The notes beneath the pieces were generated by a model, which saw only the letters and a list, made by a program, of their open reading frames with translations, did no database searches and was not told where the DNA came from. Of a stretch of 10,346 bases of DNA, positions 1 to 6,224 are shown piece after piece. A program made the translations under genes and the position numbers. Position 1 is the stretch's first letter, and each line of letters begins with the position of its first letter. The stretch comes from Deltaproteobacteria bacterium (GTDB lineage Bacteria > Myxococcota > UBA796 > SXON01), in assembly GCA_947483545.1 (NCBI GenBank), contig CANKNP010000185.1, positions 1-10,346 on the forward strand. Direction: 5' to 3'.

Positions 1-55
1 GGGGGGGGGGGGGGGGGGGGGGGGGAGGGGGGGGGGGGGGGGGGCGGGGGGGGGG
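1..55. other. Near-pure G run at the window edge, probably an assembly artefact
   Basis: All but two of the first 55 bases are G; the exceptions are A at 26 and C at 45. Read on the minus strand, it would extend the FGE-like domain into a polyproline tail just where that family normally ends. It is most likely a contig end joined to low-quality poly-G reads. A genuine short C/G tract may have seeded the join. Confidence 0.8.
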
Positions 56-56
56 A

Positions 57-1709
57 GAAGGTGGTGCGGGCGAGGCGGGCGCCGAAGTTGAGCGGGTAGG
101 CCCCCGGTCCATTGAACTCGCGGTAGGTCACCCGGACGTAAGTCGGGTCCGAATACCAGACGCCGCCCCGGAGGACTCGATGCGTGCCCTCAAAGCCATC
201 CCCTGACCCGGTGGCCGGACCGGCTGGGTCGACATCTGCGTCCCCGTCGCCGTACCCACCGTGAGCGTCGTCGGCCCAATCATTGTTCCACTCCCACAGG
301 TTTCCACTCATATCGTACAGCCGCCAAGCGTTCGGCACCAGGGTGGCCACTCGGTGCACGTACGTGCCCAGGTCTATGGCGTTCTCGGCGTACCATGACA
401 CCTCCCCCGCGACATCCGATCCCGCGTAGATCGTGTCCTCCCCCGCCCGCGCCGCGTACTCCCACTCCGCCTCAGTCGGCATCCGGTACCCTGGGCAGGA
501 ATAGGGATCCGTGAGGTACGTCGCCGCAAGATCCGTCCCGTCCGACAGGTAGCAGTTCTCCAACCCCTCCGCCATTGAAACTGCATTCGCATACTTCGCC
601 ACGTCGTACCAGGAGATCGAGTCGGCGGGACAGTCGCCCGTAGTCGTCGAGGTCGTGCAGGGGTAGTCCGGCAAGCTCGTGTACACCCACCCCGCATTCC
701 CCGAATACGCCTCCCACTGGCTCCGCGTAATCTCCGTCTCCCCGATCCAAAAATCATGCGTGAGTGTCACCTCATGGTCCACATAGGTGCCCTCGCTGTC
801 CGCCACCCCCCCGCCCATGATGAACGTCCCCGCCGGGATCGCGATCATCACCCCCCCGTACGTGTTCGTGTAATCCACGAGGCTCGCCGACACCGTGACG
901 CTCGCCGCCCCCGAGGCGCTGTCCACGCCATCGCCCACCACCACCGTACACGTCCAAACCTCCCCGCTCACCGTCTCCCCCACGAACACGGTGTCCTCCG
1001 AGATCCCCGCGTCCACACCGTCCACCGTCCAACTGTAGCTGTACGCCAGGGCGTCCCCATCCGGATCCGTACTCGCCCCCGCGCAGACCAAATCCTCCGC
1101 ATCGGTCGGCGCGGCGGGTGTCACGGACACGGTCGGAATTTCCGGCGCCTGGTTCACACAATCGTCGTCGTAGCTGGTCCCGGCGTCCTCCACCACGCCG
1201 GGGTTCACGGCCGCGGAGGTATCATCACAGTCGGTCGAAACCGCGGCCTCGCCCAAACCCAGGCAATCCAAGCTCACGCCATCGATCACCGTCTCGGTGC
1301 CGTACGTATCCCCGTCGTCATCTTGAAAACAAGCCTCGACCCCGTCGCAGTCCGCATCGACCCCGTCGGCCACCGACTCCGCGGCGTCGGGGTTCACGTT
1401 TCCATCCGCATCGTCACAATCGTCCGCCGCCGTGGCCAAACCCTCACACGCCCAAACCCCCGAACCGGCCCCGAAACCATCCCCGTCATCGTCTGCATAC
1501 CAGGTCGTCTGACCCTCGGCCGATTCGTCCTCGGCGAGCCCGTCACAATCCTCGTCGATGTCCAAATCGTCGCAGCGCTCGACCGCGTCAGGGTTCACAT
1601 CGACCGCGTCGTCGTCACAGTCCCCGGGCTCGGACACGTAGCCGTCGGGCGGATCGCAGGCGGCCTCGGCGATGGCGGAGCCAAATCCGTCGCCGTCGTC
1701 GTCGGCATA
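57..1709 (-). CDS. C-terminal part of a frameshifted lipoprotein: MopE-like repeats, Ig/PKD-like domain and FGE-like domain
   Basis: This frame has no start codon at its head and continues the gene that begins at 2595, one frameshift later. I translated it without a stop from 1709 to the G run. It opens with YADDDGDGFG and carries three MopE-like metal-binding units (about 1709-1160), each pairing a DDDGDxxG loop with a CDD...VNP...E stretch. An Ig/PKD-like beta domain follows (about 1150-880), containing STDPDGDALAYSYSWTVDG. From about 857 to 63 is a formylglycine-generating-enzyme-like (SUMF1) domain with IPAGTFIMGG, GETEITRSQWEAYSG, RMPTEAEWEYAARAG, MSGNLWEW, VLRGGVWY and a terminal FGARLA. 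True FGEs bind copper through Cys residues near the end; here that stretch (VWYSDPTYVRVTYRE) has none, so I infer a binding or structural role rather than sulfatase activation. Paired Cys residues elsewhere in the domain suit an exported protein. The stop codon is not visible. Confidence 0.85.
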
Positions 1710-2525
1710 CCGATTCGTATGCGGCGGGGTTGTATGCGGCGTCGGTGTCGTCGCAATCCGTGTCGTAGGGGCTCGATTCCTCCGGTTGGCTGCAGCTTGC
1801 GGTGCCATCGCCGGCCCCGTAGCCATCGCCGTCGAGGTCGGCGTACCACAAGGTTGCGTCGAGGGCGTCCTCGTCGATCTCGGCGTCGCAGTCGTCGTCG
1901 AGATCGTTGCAGGTCTCGTTCGCGCCGGGGTGGACCGCGCCGCTTGTGTCATCGCAATCGGCGTTGTTTGCGACGAACCCCTCGGGCGCCTCGCACACGG
2001 TGACCGACTCCTCGGACCCGAATCCGTCGCCGTCGGCGTCGGGGTACCAGGTTTGAATGTCGTTGGCGTCGGTGTCGGTCGTACCGTCGCAATCGTCGTC
2101 AAGGTTGTTGCAGACCTCGTCGGCGTCGGGGTTCACGTTGGTGTCGGTGTCGTCACAGTCATCACACGCAACAAACCCGTCGCCGTCGGCATCGTCGCCC
2201 CCCACCGAGCCGTCGCAATTGTAGTCGTGGGAGTCGGAACAATCGCTCTCGTCGGCGCCGGGATGAAAGGCCGGGTCGGTATCATCACAATCGTCGCCGG
2301 AGGTGACGGTGCCCGTAGGTTGGGTGCAGGCAGTAGTCGGATGGGCCAGGTCGCCTGAGCCGTCCCCGTCCACGTCGGCGTACCAGGTCTGGGCATCGGT
2401 CGAATCCTCGTCGATCTCGCCGTCGCAGTCCTGGTCGACGCCGTCACAGGTCTCGGGCGCGCCGGGAAATACACCGGGGTCGTCCGGGCCGCAATCGTCG
2501 GGGTAGGGGCTGCCATCGTCGTCCA
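1160..2525 (-). repeat. Eight degenerate MopE-like coding repeats
   Basis: Eight units of about 40-60 codons share the pattern YADxDGDGxG, CDDxD, a xNPxAxE stretch and a CDG turn. Units 1-5 lie in the frame starting at 2595 and units 6-8 in the frame from 1709. Unit 5 lacks its CxxxDDDCDGxxDE half at the frameshift. Units 7 and 8 have lost or changed some Cys residues, so the array decays toward the C-terminal side. Confidence 0.8.
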
Positions 2526-2595
2526 TGTCCAAGCGGGCGTCGAGCGTCGCCTTGTCGATGAAGATGCAGGAGACCAGCAGCAGGGCGGAGAGCAT
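1615..2595 (-). CDS. N-terminal part of the same frameshifted lipoprotein: signal peptide and first MopE-like repeats
   Basis: The gene starts at ATG 2593-2595 with MLSALLLVSC, a very short lipoprotein signal with lipobox LVSC and no basic residues before the hydrophobic stretch. An in-frame GTG at 2602-2604 would add only three residues. The mature part is acidic and repetitive: five units of the MopE-like putative metal-binding type, with loops such as DADGDGFG followed by CDDTD, a xxPGAxExC segment and DDDCDG. The aspartate-rich loops resemble calcium-binding sites; the family takes its name from the copper-binding MopE of Methylococcus. The fifth unit breaks off after PAAYESVC at about 1705. 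From there the frame reads an Arg-rich shadow to a stop at 1615, while the true protein resumes one frame over at 1709. As read it is truncated; the intact gene would encode roughly 850-870 residues, probably anchored in the outer membrane. No clear ribosome binding site precedes it. Confidence 0.82.
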   Translation of the reverse strand: MLSALLLVSCIFIDKATLDARLDMDDDGSPYPDDCGPDDPGVFPGAPETCDGVDQDCDGEIDEDSTDAQTWYADVDGDGSGDLAHPTTACTQPTGTVTSGDDCDDTDPAFHPGADESDCSDSHDYNCDGSVGGDDADGDGFVACDDCDDTDTNVNPDADEVCNNLDDDCDGTTDTDANDIQTWYPDADGDGFGSEESVTVCEAPEGFVANNADCDDTSGAVHPGANETCNDLDDDCDAEIDEDALDATLWYADLDGDGYGAGDGTASCSQPEESSPYDTDCDDTDAAYNPAAYESVCRRRRRRIWLRHRRGRLRSARRLRVRARGL

Positions 2596-2670
2596 CGAAA
2601 TCACGTGGGGCGAACAAACTTGTATCTGGTTGGGACCGGGGATCTGGGCGGCGCCAGGCGACTGGCCGCG

Positions 2671-2716
2671 CCGCCGGCACCGCCGTGGTCCCGCCGCTGC
2701 ACACCGGGCGGGCGGG
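2671..2716 (+). repeat. Left arm of an imperfect inverted repeat
   Basis: These 46 bases match the reverse complement of 3347-3392 at 39 of 46 positions by hand alignment, with no gaps. The arms enclose the two hairpin modules and the 51-bp array. A 12-base direct repeat (GGGATCTGRGCG, one mismatch) occurs outside both arms at 2639-2650 and 3397-3408, though at unequal distances, so it is only a weak candidate for a target duplication. Confidence 0.65.
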
Positions 2717-2746
2717 GCGGGTTCGTCGGGGCGGGGTTTTGGGGAC

Positions 2747-2924
2747 GGTTGAGCCGGGCCGGGGCTTTGCAGACGACGGGTTGAGCTGGGCCGGGGGGTT
2801 TGAGGCGACGGGTTGAGCCGGGCCGGGGCGTGGGACACCCCTCACCCGGCGCTGCGCGCCACCCTCTCCCCGGAGGGGAGAGGGGAAGATGGGGGTGTAC
2901 ACGCGTTTTCACCACCCCGGTGGC
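2747..2924. repeat. Module copy 1: three 32-bp repeats plus a hairpin element
   Basis: GGTTGAG(C/G-rich) motifs start at 2747, 2779 and 2811, exactly 32 bp apart. An element beginning CTCACCCGGCGCTGCG at 2841 follows. The block recurs at 3145-3322 with a constant offset of 398-399 bp, so the two are direct copies. The hairpin part resembles the widely dispersed CCCTCTCCCC-type repeats that create spurious proteins in many genomes. Confidence 0.75.
2862..2884. repeat. Perfect 10-bp hairpin in module copy 1
   Basis: CCCTCTCCCC at 2862-2871 pairs perfectly with GGGGAGAGGG at 2875-2884 across a 3-base loop (GGA). No T tract follows on either strand, so a classical intrinsic terminator is unlikely. 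Confidence 0.7.
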
Positions 2925-3155
2925 GTTGCATCGGGCGACTTGGAAGAGGCGGTGACGGGTCACCCCCGCCGTGGCGTCGCGTACGGCGACGCGGAAGGCG
3001 CGGTGACGGGTCACCCAGGCCGTGGCGTCGCGCACGGCGACGTGGAAGGCGGGGTGACGGGTCACCCCCGCCGTGGCGTCGCGCACGGCGACGTAGAAGG
3101 CTGGGTGACAGGTCACCCCCGGCGTGGCGCCGCGCACGGCGACGGGTTGAGCCGG
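2901..3155. repeat. 51-bp tandem array, five units
   Basis: Units start at 2901 (degenerate), 2952, 3003, 3054 and 3105 (diverging at its end), each exactly 51 bp. Units 2-4 differ at only a few positions. Units 2-4 (from 2952, 3003 and 3054) carry the palindrome GGTGAC-GG-GTCACC at their boundary, and unit 5 has it with one change. The middle units hold a second dyad, CGTCGC-GCACG-GCGACG. The units abut without unique spacers, so this is not a CRISPR array. The repeated palindromes could be binding sites, but nothing in the window names a partner. Confidence 0.85.
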
Positions 3156-3322
3156 GCCCGGGGCCTTGGCCACGGCGGGTCGACCCGGCCCGCGGCGTTG
3201 GGGACGACGGGTTGACCCGGGCCGCGGCGTTGGAGACCCCTCACCCGGCGCTGCGCGCCACCCTCTCCCCGGAGGGAGAGGGGAAGATAGGGGTGTACGC
3301 CTGTTCTCACCACCTCTCACCG
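3145..3322. repeat. Module copy 2: three 32-bp repeats plus a hairpin element
   Basis: Repeat starts at 3145, 3178 and 3210 correspond to 2747, 2779 and 2811 of copy 1. The following element (CTCACCCGGCGCTGCG at 3240) matches copy 1 through the GGTGTAC and TCACCACC segments, with one base lost in the hairpin. The hairpin here is a 9-bp stem, 3261-3269 with 3274-3282. Both copies point the same way. Confidence 0.75.
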
Positions 3323-3346
3323 ACCCCCTTCCATCACCCCGCCGCG

Positions 3347-3392
3347 CCCGCCCGCCCGATGCCCAGCGGCGGTACAACGGCAGTGCTGGCGG
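3347..3392 (-). repeat. Right arm of the imperfect inverted repeat
   Basis: The reverse complement of 2671-2716 at 39 of 46 positions. It ends about 80 bp before the candidate thiolase promoter, so the element stops just short of the operon. Confidence 0.65.
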
Positions 3393-3469
3393 CCGCGGGA
3401 TCTGAGCGCGCCGCCCACACCCAGGACAGCCCGAGCACCCCCTCCCTGTCCCCTCCCCCGCGTTCGCGG

Positions 3470-3475
3470 TAGACT
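3470..3475 (+). promoter_or_regulatory. Candidate -10 box of the beta-oxidation operon
   Basis: TAGACT fits the TAnnnT form of a -10 hexamer and ends 12 bases before the GTG start at 3488. Transcription would begin within about 6 bases of the start codon, giving an almost leaderless mRNA. The same arrangement (TACACT, then CCCGCCC, then the start) precedes the gene at 8531. No good -35 is visible. Confidence 0.35.
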
Positions 3476-3487
3476 CCCCGCCCCGAG

Positions 3488-4675
3488 GTGCCCGTGCCCG
3501 TCCCCGTTCTTTGTGCGCCGCTCCGCACCCCAATCGGCCGCTTTGGTGGCGGGCTGGCGGAGGTTCGGCCCGACGATCTGGCCGCCCTGGTTCTCCGCTT
3601 GGTGGTGGAACGGACCGGCATCGATCCGGCGAGCGTGGACGAGGTGATCCTCGGGTGCGCGAACCAGGCGGGCGAGGACAATCGGAACGTCGCGCGAATG
3701 GCCGCTTTGTTGGCGGGACTTCCGCACTCTGTGCCCGGGTACACGGTGAATCGGCTGTGCGCTTCCGGGCTCGAGGCGGTGAATCAGGCCGCGCGGCTGA
3801 TCCGGACGGGAGAGGCCCAGCGGGTGCTGGCGGGCGGCGTGGAGTCGATGTCGCGCGCGCCCTATGCGATGCCCCGCGGGGCGGTGGCGCCCAAGTTTGG
3901 GAACCTGACGATCTACGATACGTCGCTGGGGTGGCGCTTTCCAAACCCGAAGATGGAAGCGCTGTTTCCGCTGGAGGCCATGGGGGAGACGGCCGAGAAC
4001 CTCGCGGAGCGGTACGGGATCTCCCGGGTGGATCAGGACGCTTTCGCGGTGGAGAGCCATCGGCGCGCGGTCGCGGCAGAGCAGGCCGGGGCGTTTGATG
4101 CAGAGCGGGTGGCCGTGCCGCGCGGCAAGCTGGAGGCTTTGCTCCGGGACGAAGGACCGCGGGCGGACAGCTCGCTCGAAGGGCTCGCCAAGTTGAAGGC
4201 GGCTTTCCGCACAGGGGGCAGCGTCACGGCGGGCAACGCGACGACGTTGAACGACGGCGCCGCGGCGATGCTCGTCGTCGATGAGGCAGAGGCGGCGGGC
4301 CTGCACCCGATGGCGCGGATCCTGGGGAGCGCGAGCGCGGGCGTGGACCCGCGGGTGATGGGCATTGGCCCGGTCCCCGCGATCCGCAAGCTGCTCGACC
4401 GGGCGGGCGTGCGCATCGAAGACATCGATCTGTTCGAGCTGAACGAGGCGTTCGCCGTGCAGTCGCTGGCGGTGATCCGGGAGCTGGGCTTGGACCCGGC
4501 GCGGGTGAACGTCTCCGGCGGCGCCATCGCGCTCGGCCATCCGCTGGGCTGTTCGGGCGCGCGAATCGTCACCACCCTCGCGCACGGGCTCCGGGCGAGG
4601 GGCAAACGCTACGGGGTCGCCAGCCTCTGCGTCGGCGTCGGCCAAGGCGTCGCCACCCTCATCGAGGCCCTTTGA
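3488..4675 (+). CDS. Thiolase (acetyl-CoA acyltransferase), last step of beta-oxidation
   Basis: A 395-residue thiolase, the usual length for the family. It cleaves 3-ketoacyl-CoA with CoA to acetyl-CoA and a shortened acyl-CoA, or condenses two acetyl-CoA. The catalytic set is present: nucleophile Cys91 in [18 protein letters not shown] with Asn319, His351 in [16 protein letters not shown], and Cys381 near the end. The last motif reads CVGVGQG where most thiolases have CxGGGxG, a mild variant. N-terminal landmarks RTPIGRFGG and [15 protein letters not shown] are typical. The start is GTG 3488, with an alternative GTG at 3494; no Shine-Dalgarno sequence precedes it and a -10-like box lies 12 bases upstream, so it may be read from a leaderless mRNA. 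It is first in a three-gene operon, and its stop overlaps or abuts the next gene. Degradative (FadA/PcaF-like) and biosynthetic (PhaA-like) thiolases cannot be told apart firmly; the neighbours favour degradation. Confidence 0.95.
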   Translation: MPVPVPVLCAPLRTPIGRFGGGLAEVRPDDLAALVLRLVVERTGIDPASVDEVILGCANQAGEDNRNVARMAALLAGLPHSVPGYTVNRLCASGLEAVNQAARLIRTGEAQRVLAGGVESMSRAPYAMPRGAVAPKFGNLTIYDTSLGWRFPNPKMEALFPLEAMGETAENLAERYGISRVDQDAFAVESHRRAVAAEQAGAFDAERVAVPRGKLEALLRDEGPRADSSLEGLAKLKAAFRTGGSVTAGNATTLNDGAAAMLVVDEAEAAGLHPMARILGSASAGVDPRVMGIGPVPAIRKLLDRAGVRIEDIDLFELNEAFAVQSLAVIRELGLDPARVNVSGGAIALGHPLGCSGARIVTTLAHGLRARGKRYGVASLCVGVGQGVATLIEAL

Positions 4676-4679
4676 CCGT

Positions 4680-4683
4680 GGAG
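4680..4683 (+). promoter_or_regulatory. Ribosome binding site that favours the GTG 4690 start
   Basis: GGAG lies six bases before GTG 4690. This favours 4690 over the upstream in-frame TTG 4672, which overlaps the thiolase stop, and over GTG 4678, which have no such site. Confidence 0.55.
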
Positions 4684-4689
4684 TCCACC

Positions 4690-6207
4690 GTGCTCGTTCA
4701 ACGCTACGACATCGACCGCATCGCCGTCCTCGTGCTCACCAACCCGCCCGCGAACGGGTACAGCCACGCGATGCACAAGGAGCTGGACGCGCAGATCGTC
4801 GACCTCCGCATGGCCGAGGGCATCGATGTGATCGTGATCCGCGGCGAAGGCGACAAGTTCTTCTGCGCGGGCGCCGACATCGCGTATCTGAGCACGCTCA
4901 CGCCGGAGCAGAAGTATGCGTTCTGCCTCCACGCGAACGAGACGCTGCTGCGGCTGGAGAACACGCCGAAGCTCGTGATCGCCGCGTTGAACGGACACTG
5001 TGTGGGTGGTGGCCTGGAGATCGCGCTGGCTTGCGACCTTCGGATCGGCCGGATGGGGAACGCCAAGCCGGACCTGCTCGGGCTCCCCGAGGTGTCGCTG
5101 GGCGTGCTGCCTGGTACCGGGGGTACGCAACGGTTGACCCGGATTTTGGGCCGCGCGAAGGCGCTGGAGTTCATGGTGGAGGGGCAGAACGTCACGATGC
5201 CCGTGGCGGCCTCGATGGGGCTCGTACACTCGGTGCTGCCCGCGGACGGATGGTGGGCGAAAGTGCTGGATTACGCGCGCAAGTTCTGCCGTCCGCACAA
5301 GTCGGCGACCGCGGTCGGCTTGATCAAGCGCGCCGTGCTCGGCGGCGCGGACTTGCCGCTGGAGAGCGGTCTCGCGTTGGAGCGGGAGCTGCAACAGCGG
5401 TTGTTCACGGGGCCGGACGCCCGAGAGGGCCTGGCCGCGTTCGCCGACAAGCGCCCGGCCGTATTTTCCATCCCTCCGACCACCGGGGCGCCCTCCCGCG
5501 CCTCAGGTGCGCCGCCGATCGCCGCTCCGGCACCCGCCGCTGCAGTGCCGCCGCCCGCAGCCGCGCGCCCAGCGGCGCCGCCGGCACCTCCGCCCGCAGC
5601 CGCGCGCCCAGCGGCGCCAGCCCCCTCCGCACGCCCGGCCTCCACGCCCGCCACCGCCGCAGCCGCCAACCCAAACCGCGACCTCGTCCTGCCCGACGAC
5701 CCTGCGGCAGAGCCGACCCGCACGCGCCCCGCCTCGGACGACCGCCGTGGCCGCGAGACCCTCCCCGCCCGCCGCCCCGCCCACCTCGTCCGCGCCGATC
5801 CCCCAAGCGCCTTCGGCGACGACGCGACCAACCCCGGCGTCCAGGACCCCTCAGCGGGCAAGCGCGGCTCGGGACCTACGGCCGAGGGGTATTTTGAGGA
5901 CGCCTTCGACGCGCCCACCGGCCGCACAACCCGGACGACAGGCACATCGGCAGGCGCGGTGGACGTCGAGCGCTCGCTCGGCAACGTCAAAGACGCGGTG
6001 CTGAACCTCGTGCCGCGCGAGATCGTCGAAAAGTACCTGCTCATCCCGCTGCGCCGCGACGGTGACGTGCTGACCATCGCGATGGTCGATCCCGGAAAAG
6101 TCGAGGGGATCCAAGCCGTCGAGGATGAGACCCGCCTGATCGTGAAGGCGCTGAAGGCCACCGACTTCGACATCTCGGCCGCGATCACTCGCTATTACCG
6201 CGCCTGA
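4690..6207 (+). CDS. Enoyl-CoA hydratase fused to a C-terminal GspE/PilB N-terminal-like domain
   Basis: A 505-residue protein, about twice the length of an ordinary enoyl-CoA hydratase. Residues 1-260 are a crotonase domain that hydrates trans-2-enoyl-CoA to 3-hydroxyacyl-CoA. The oxyanion-hole segments FFCAGADI and NGHCVGGGLE are present, as are both catalytic glutamates, Glu110 (GGGLE) and Glu134 (LPEVSLG), followed by PGTGGTQRL. Residues about 261-423 are an Ala/Pro/Arg-rich, probably disordered linker with a perfect 29-base direct repeat. Residues 424-505 read as a T2SSE_N/MshEN-type domain: NLVPREIVEKYLLIPLRRDG, then DVLTIAMVDP and a final DISAAITRYY. That domain normally sits at the front of GspE/PilB ATPases; the upstream subdomain carrying the cyclic-di-GMP motifs is not seen here, so ligand binding is open. 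The frame is uninterrupted and the linker keeps strong G/C third positions, so I take the fusion as real. It lies second in the operon, directly after the thiolase and 17 bases before the dehydrogenase. Confidence 0.9.
   Translation: MLVQRYDIDRIAVLVLTNPPANGYSHAMHKELDAQIVDLRMAEGIDVIVIRGEGDKFFCAGADIAYLSTLTPEQKYAFCLHANETLLRLENTPKLVIAALNGHCVGGGLEIALACDLRIGRMGNAKPDLLGLPEVSLGVLPGTGGTQRLTRILGRAKALEFMVEGQNVTMPVAASMGLVHSVLPADGWWAKVLDYARKFCRPHKSATAVGLIKRAVLGGADLPLESGLALERELQQRLFTGPDAREGLAAFADKRPAVFSIPPTTGAPSRASGAPPIAAPAPAAAVPPPAAARPAAPPAPPPAAARPAAPAPSARPASTPATAAAANPNRDLVLPDDPAAEPTRTRPASDDRRGRETLPARRPAHLVRADPPSAFGDDATNPGVQDPSAGKRGSGPTAEGYFEDAFDAPTGRTTRTTGTSAGAVDVERSLGNVKDAVLNLVPREIVEKYLLIPLRRDGDVLTIAMVDPGKVEGIQAVEDETRLIVKALKATDFDISAAITRYYRA
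5551..5618 (+). repeat. 29-base direct repeat in the hydratase linker
   Basis: The 29 bases at 5551-5579 recur perfectly at 5590-5618, 39 bases (13 codons) later, and encode PPAAARPAAP twice. The in-frame spacing points to expansion of the linker by slippage. Confidence 0.8.
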
Positions 6208-6214
6208 ACCCTCC

Positions 6215-6218
6215 GGAG
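6215..6218 (+). promoter_or_regulatory. Ribosome binding site of the 3-hydroxyacyl-CoA dehydrogenase gene
   Basis: GGAG stands six bases before ATG 6225 within the 17-base gap after the hydratase stop. This fits translation from a shared mRNA. Confidence 0.6.
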
Positions 6219-6224
6219 CAACCG

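Larger units (their letters stand above)
2596..3487. repeat. Gene-free composite repeat region
   Basis: I see no convincing gene in these 892 bases between the lipoprotein and the thiolase, which are divergently oriented. Long open frames run through both strands only because the DNA is GC-rich and its main repeat is 51 bp, a multiple of three. In order it holds a left inverted-repeat arm (2671-2716), a 32-bp repeat trio plus a hairpin element (2747-2924), a 51-bp tandem array (2901-3155), a second copy of the trio plus hairpin (3145-3322), a right inverted arm (3347-3392) and a candidate promoter before the thiolase. The whole may be a non-autonomous mobile or dispersed genomic repeat; no transposase is present. 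Confidence 0.7.

Noticed and set aside
1..55. G-quadruplex or telomere-like end
   Set aside because: A near-continuous G run with two isolated interruptions has no repeat unit, and its edge position fits an artefact better.
756..2003. Plus-strand open frame of 415 codons
   Set aside because: It is antisense to the Asp-rich repeats; GTC/GAC-rich codons on one strand leave the other open. Its product is Arg/His/Val-rich with no domain, while the minus strand shows clear family motifs.
2901..3155. CRISPR array
   Set aside because: The 51-bp units touch each other with no unique spacers and no cas genes are near.
2862..3282. The two GC hairpins as intrinsic terminators of the lipoprotein or operon
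   Set aside because: Neither hairpin is followed by a T tract on either strand, and both lie upstream of the two flanking genes, not downstream.
2639..3408. Target-site duplication flanking the composite element
   Set aside because: GGGATCTGRGCG occurs on both sides, but 20 bases from one arm and 4 from the other, with one mismatch. I kept it only as a remark.
2601..3944. Minus-strand open frame of 447 codons
   Set aside because: It crosses the 51-bp array, both hairpin modules and the antisense strand of the thiolase, and reads only repeat translations. The 51-bp period keeps frames open artificially.
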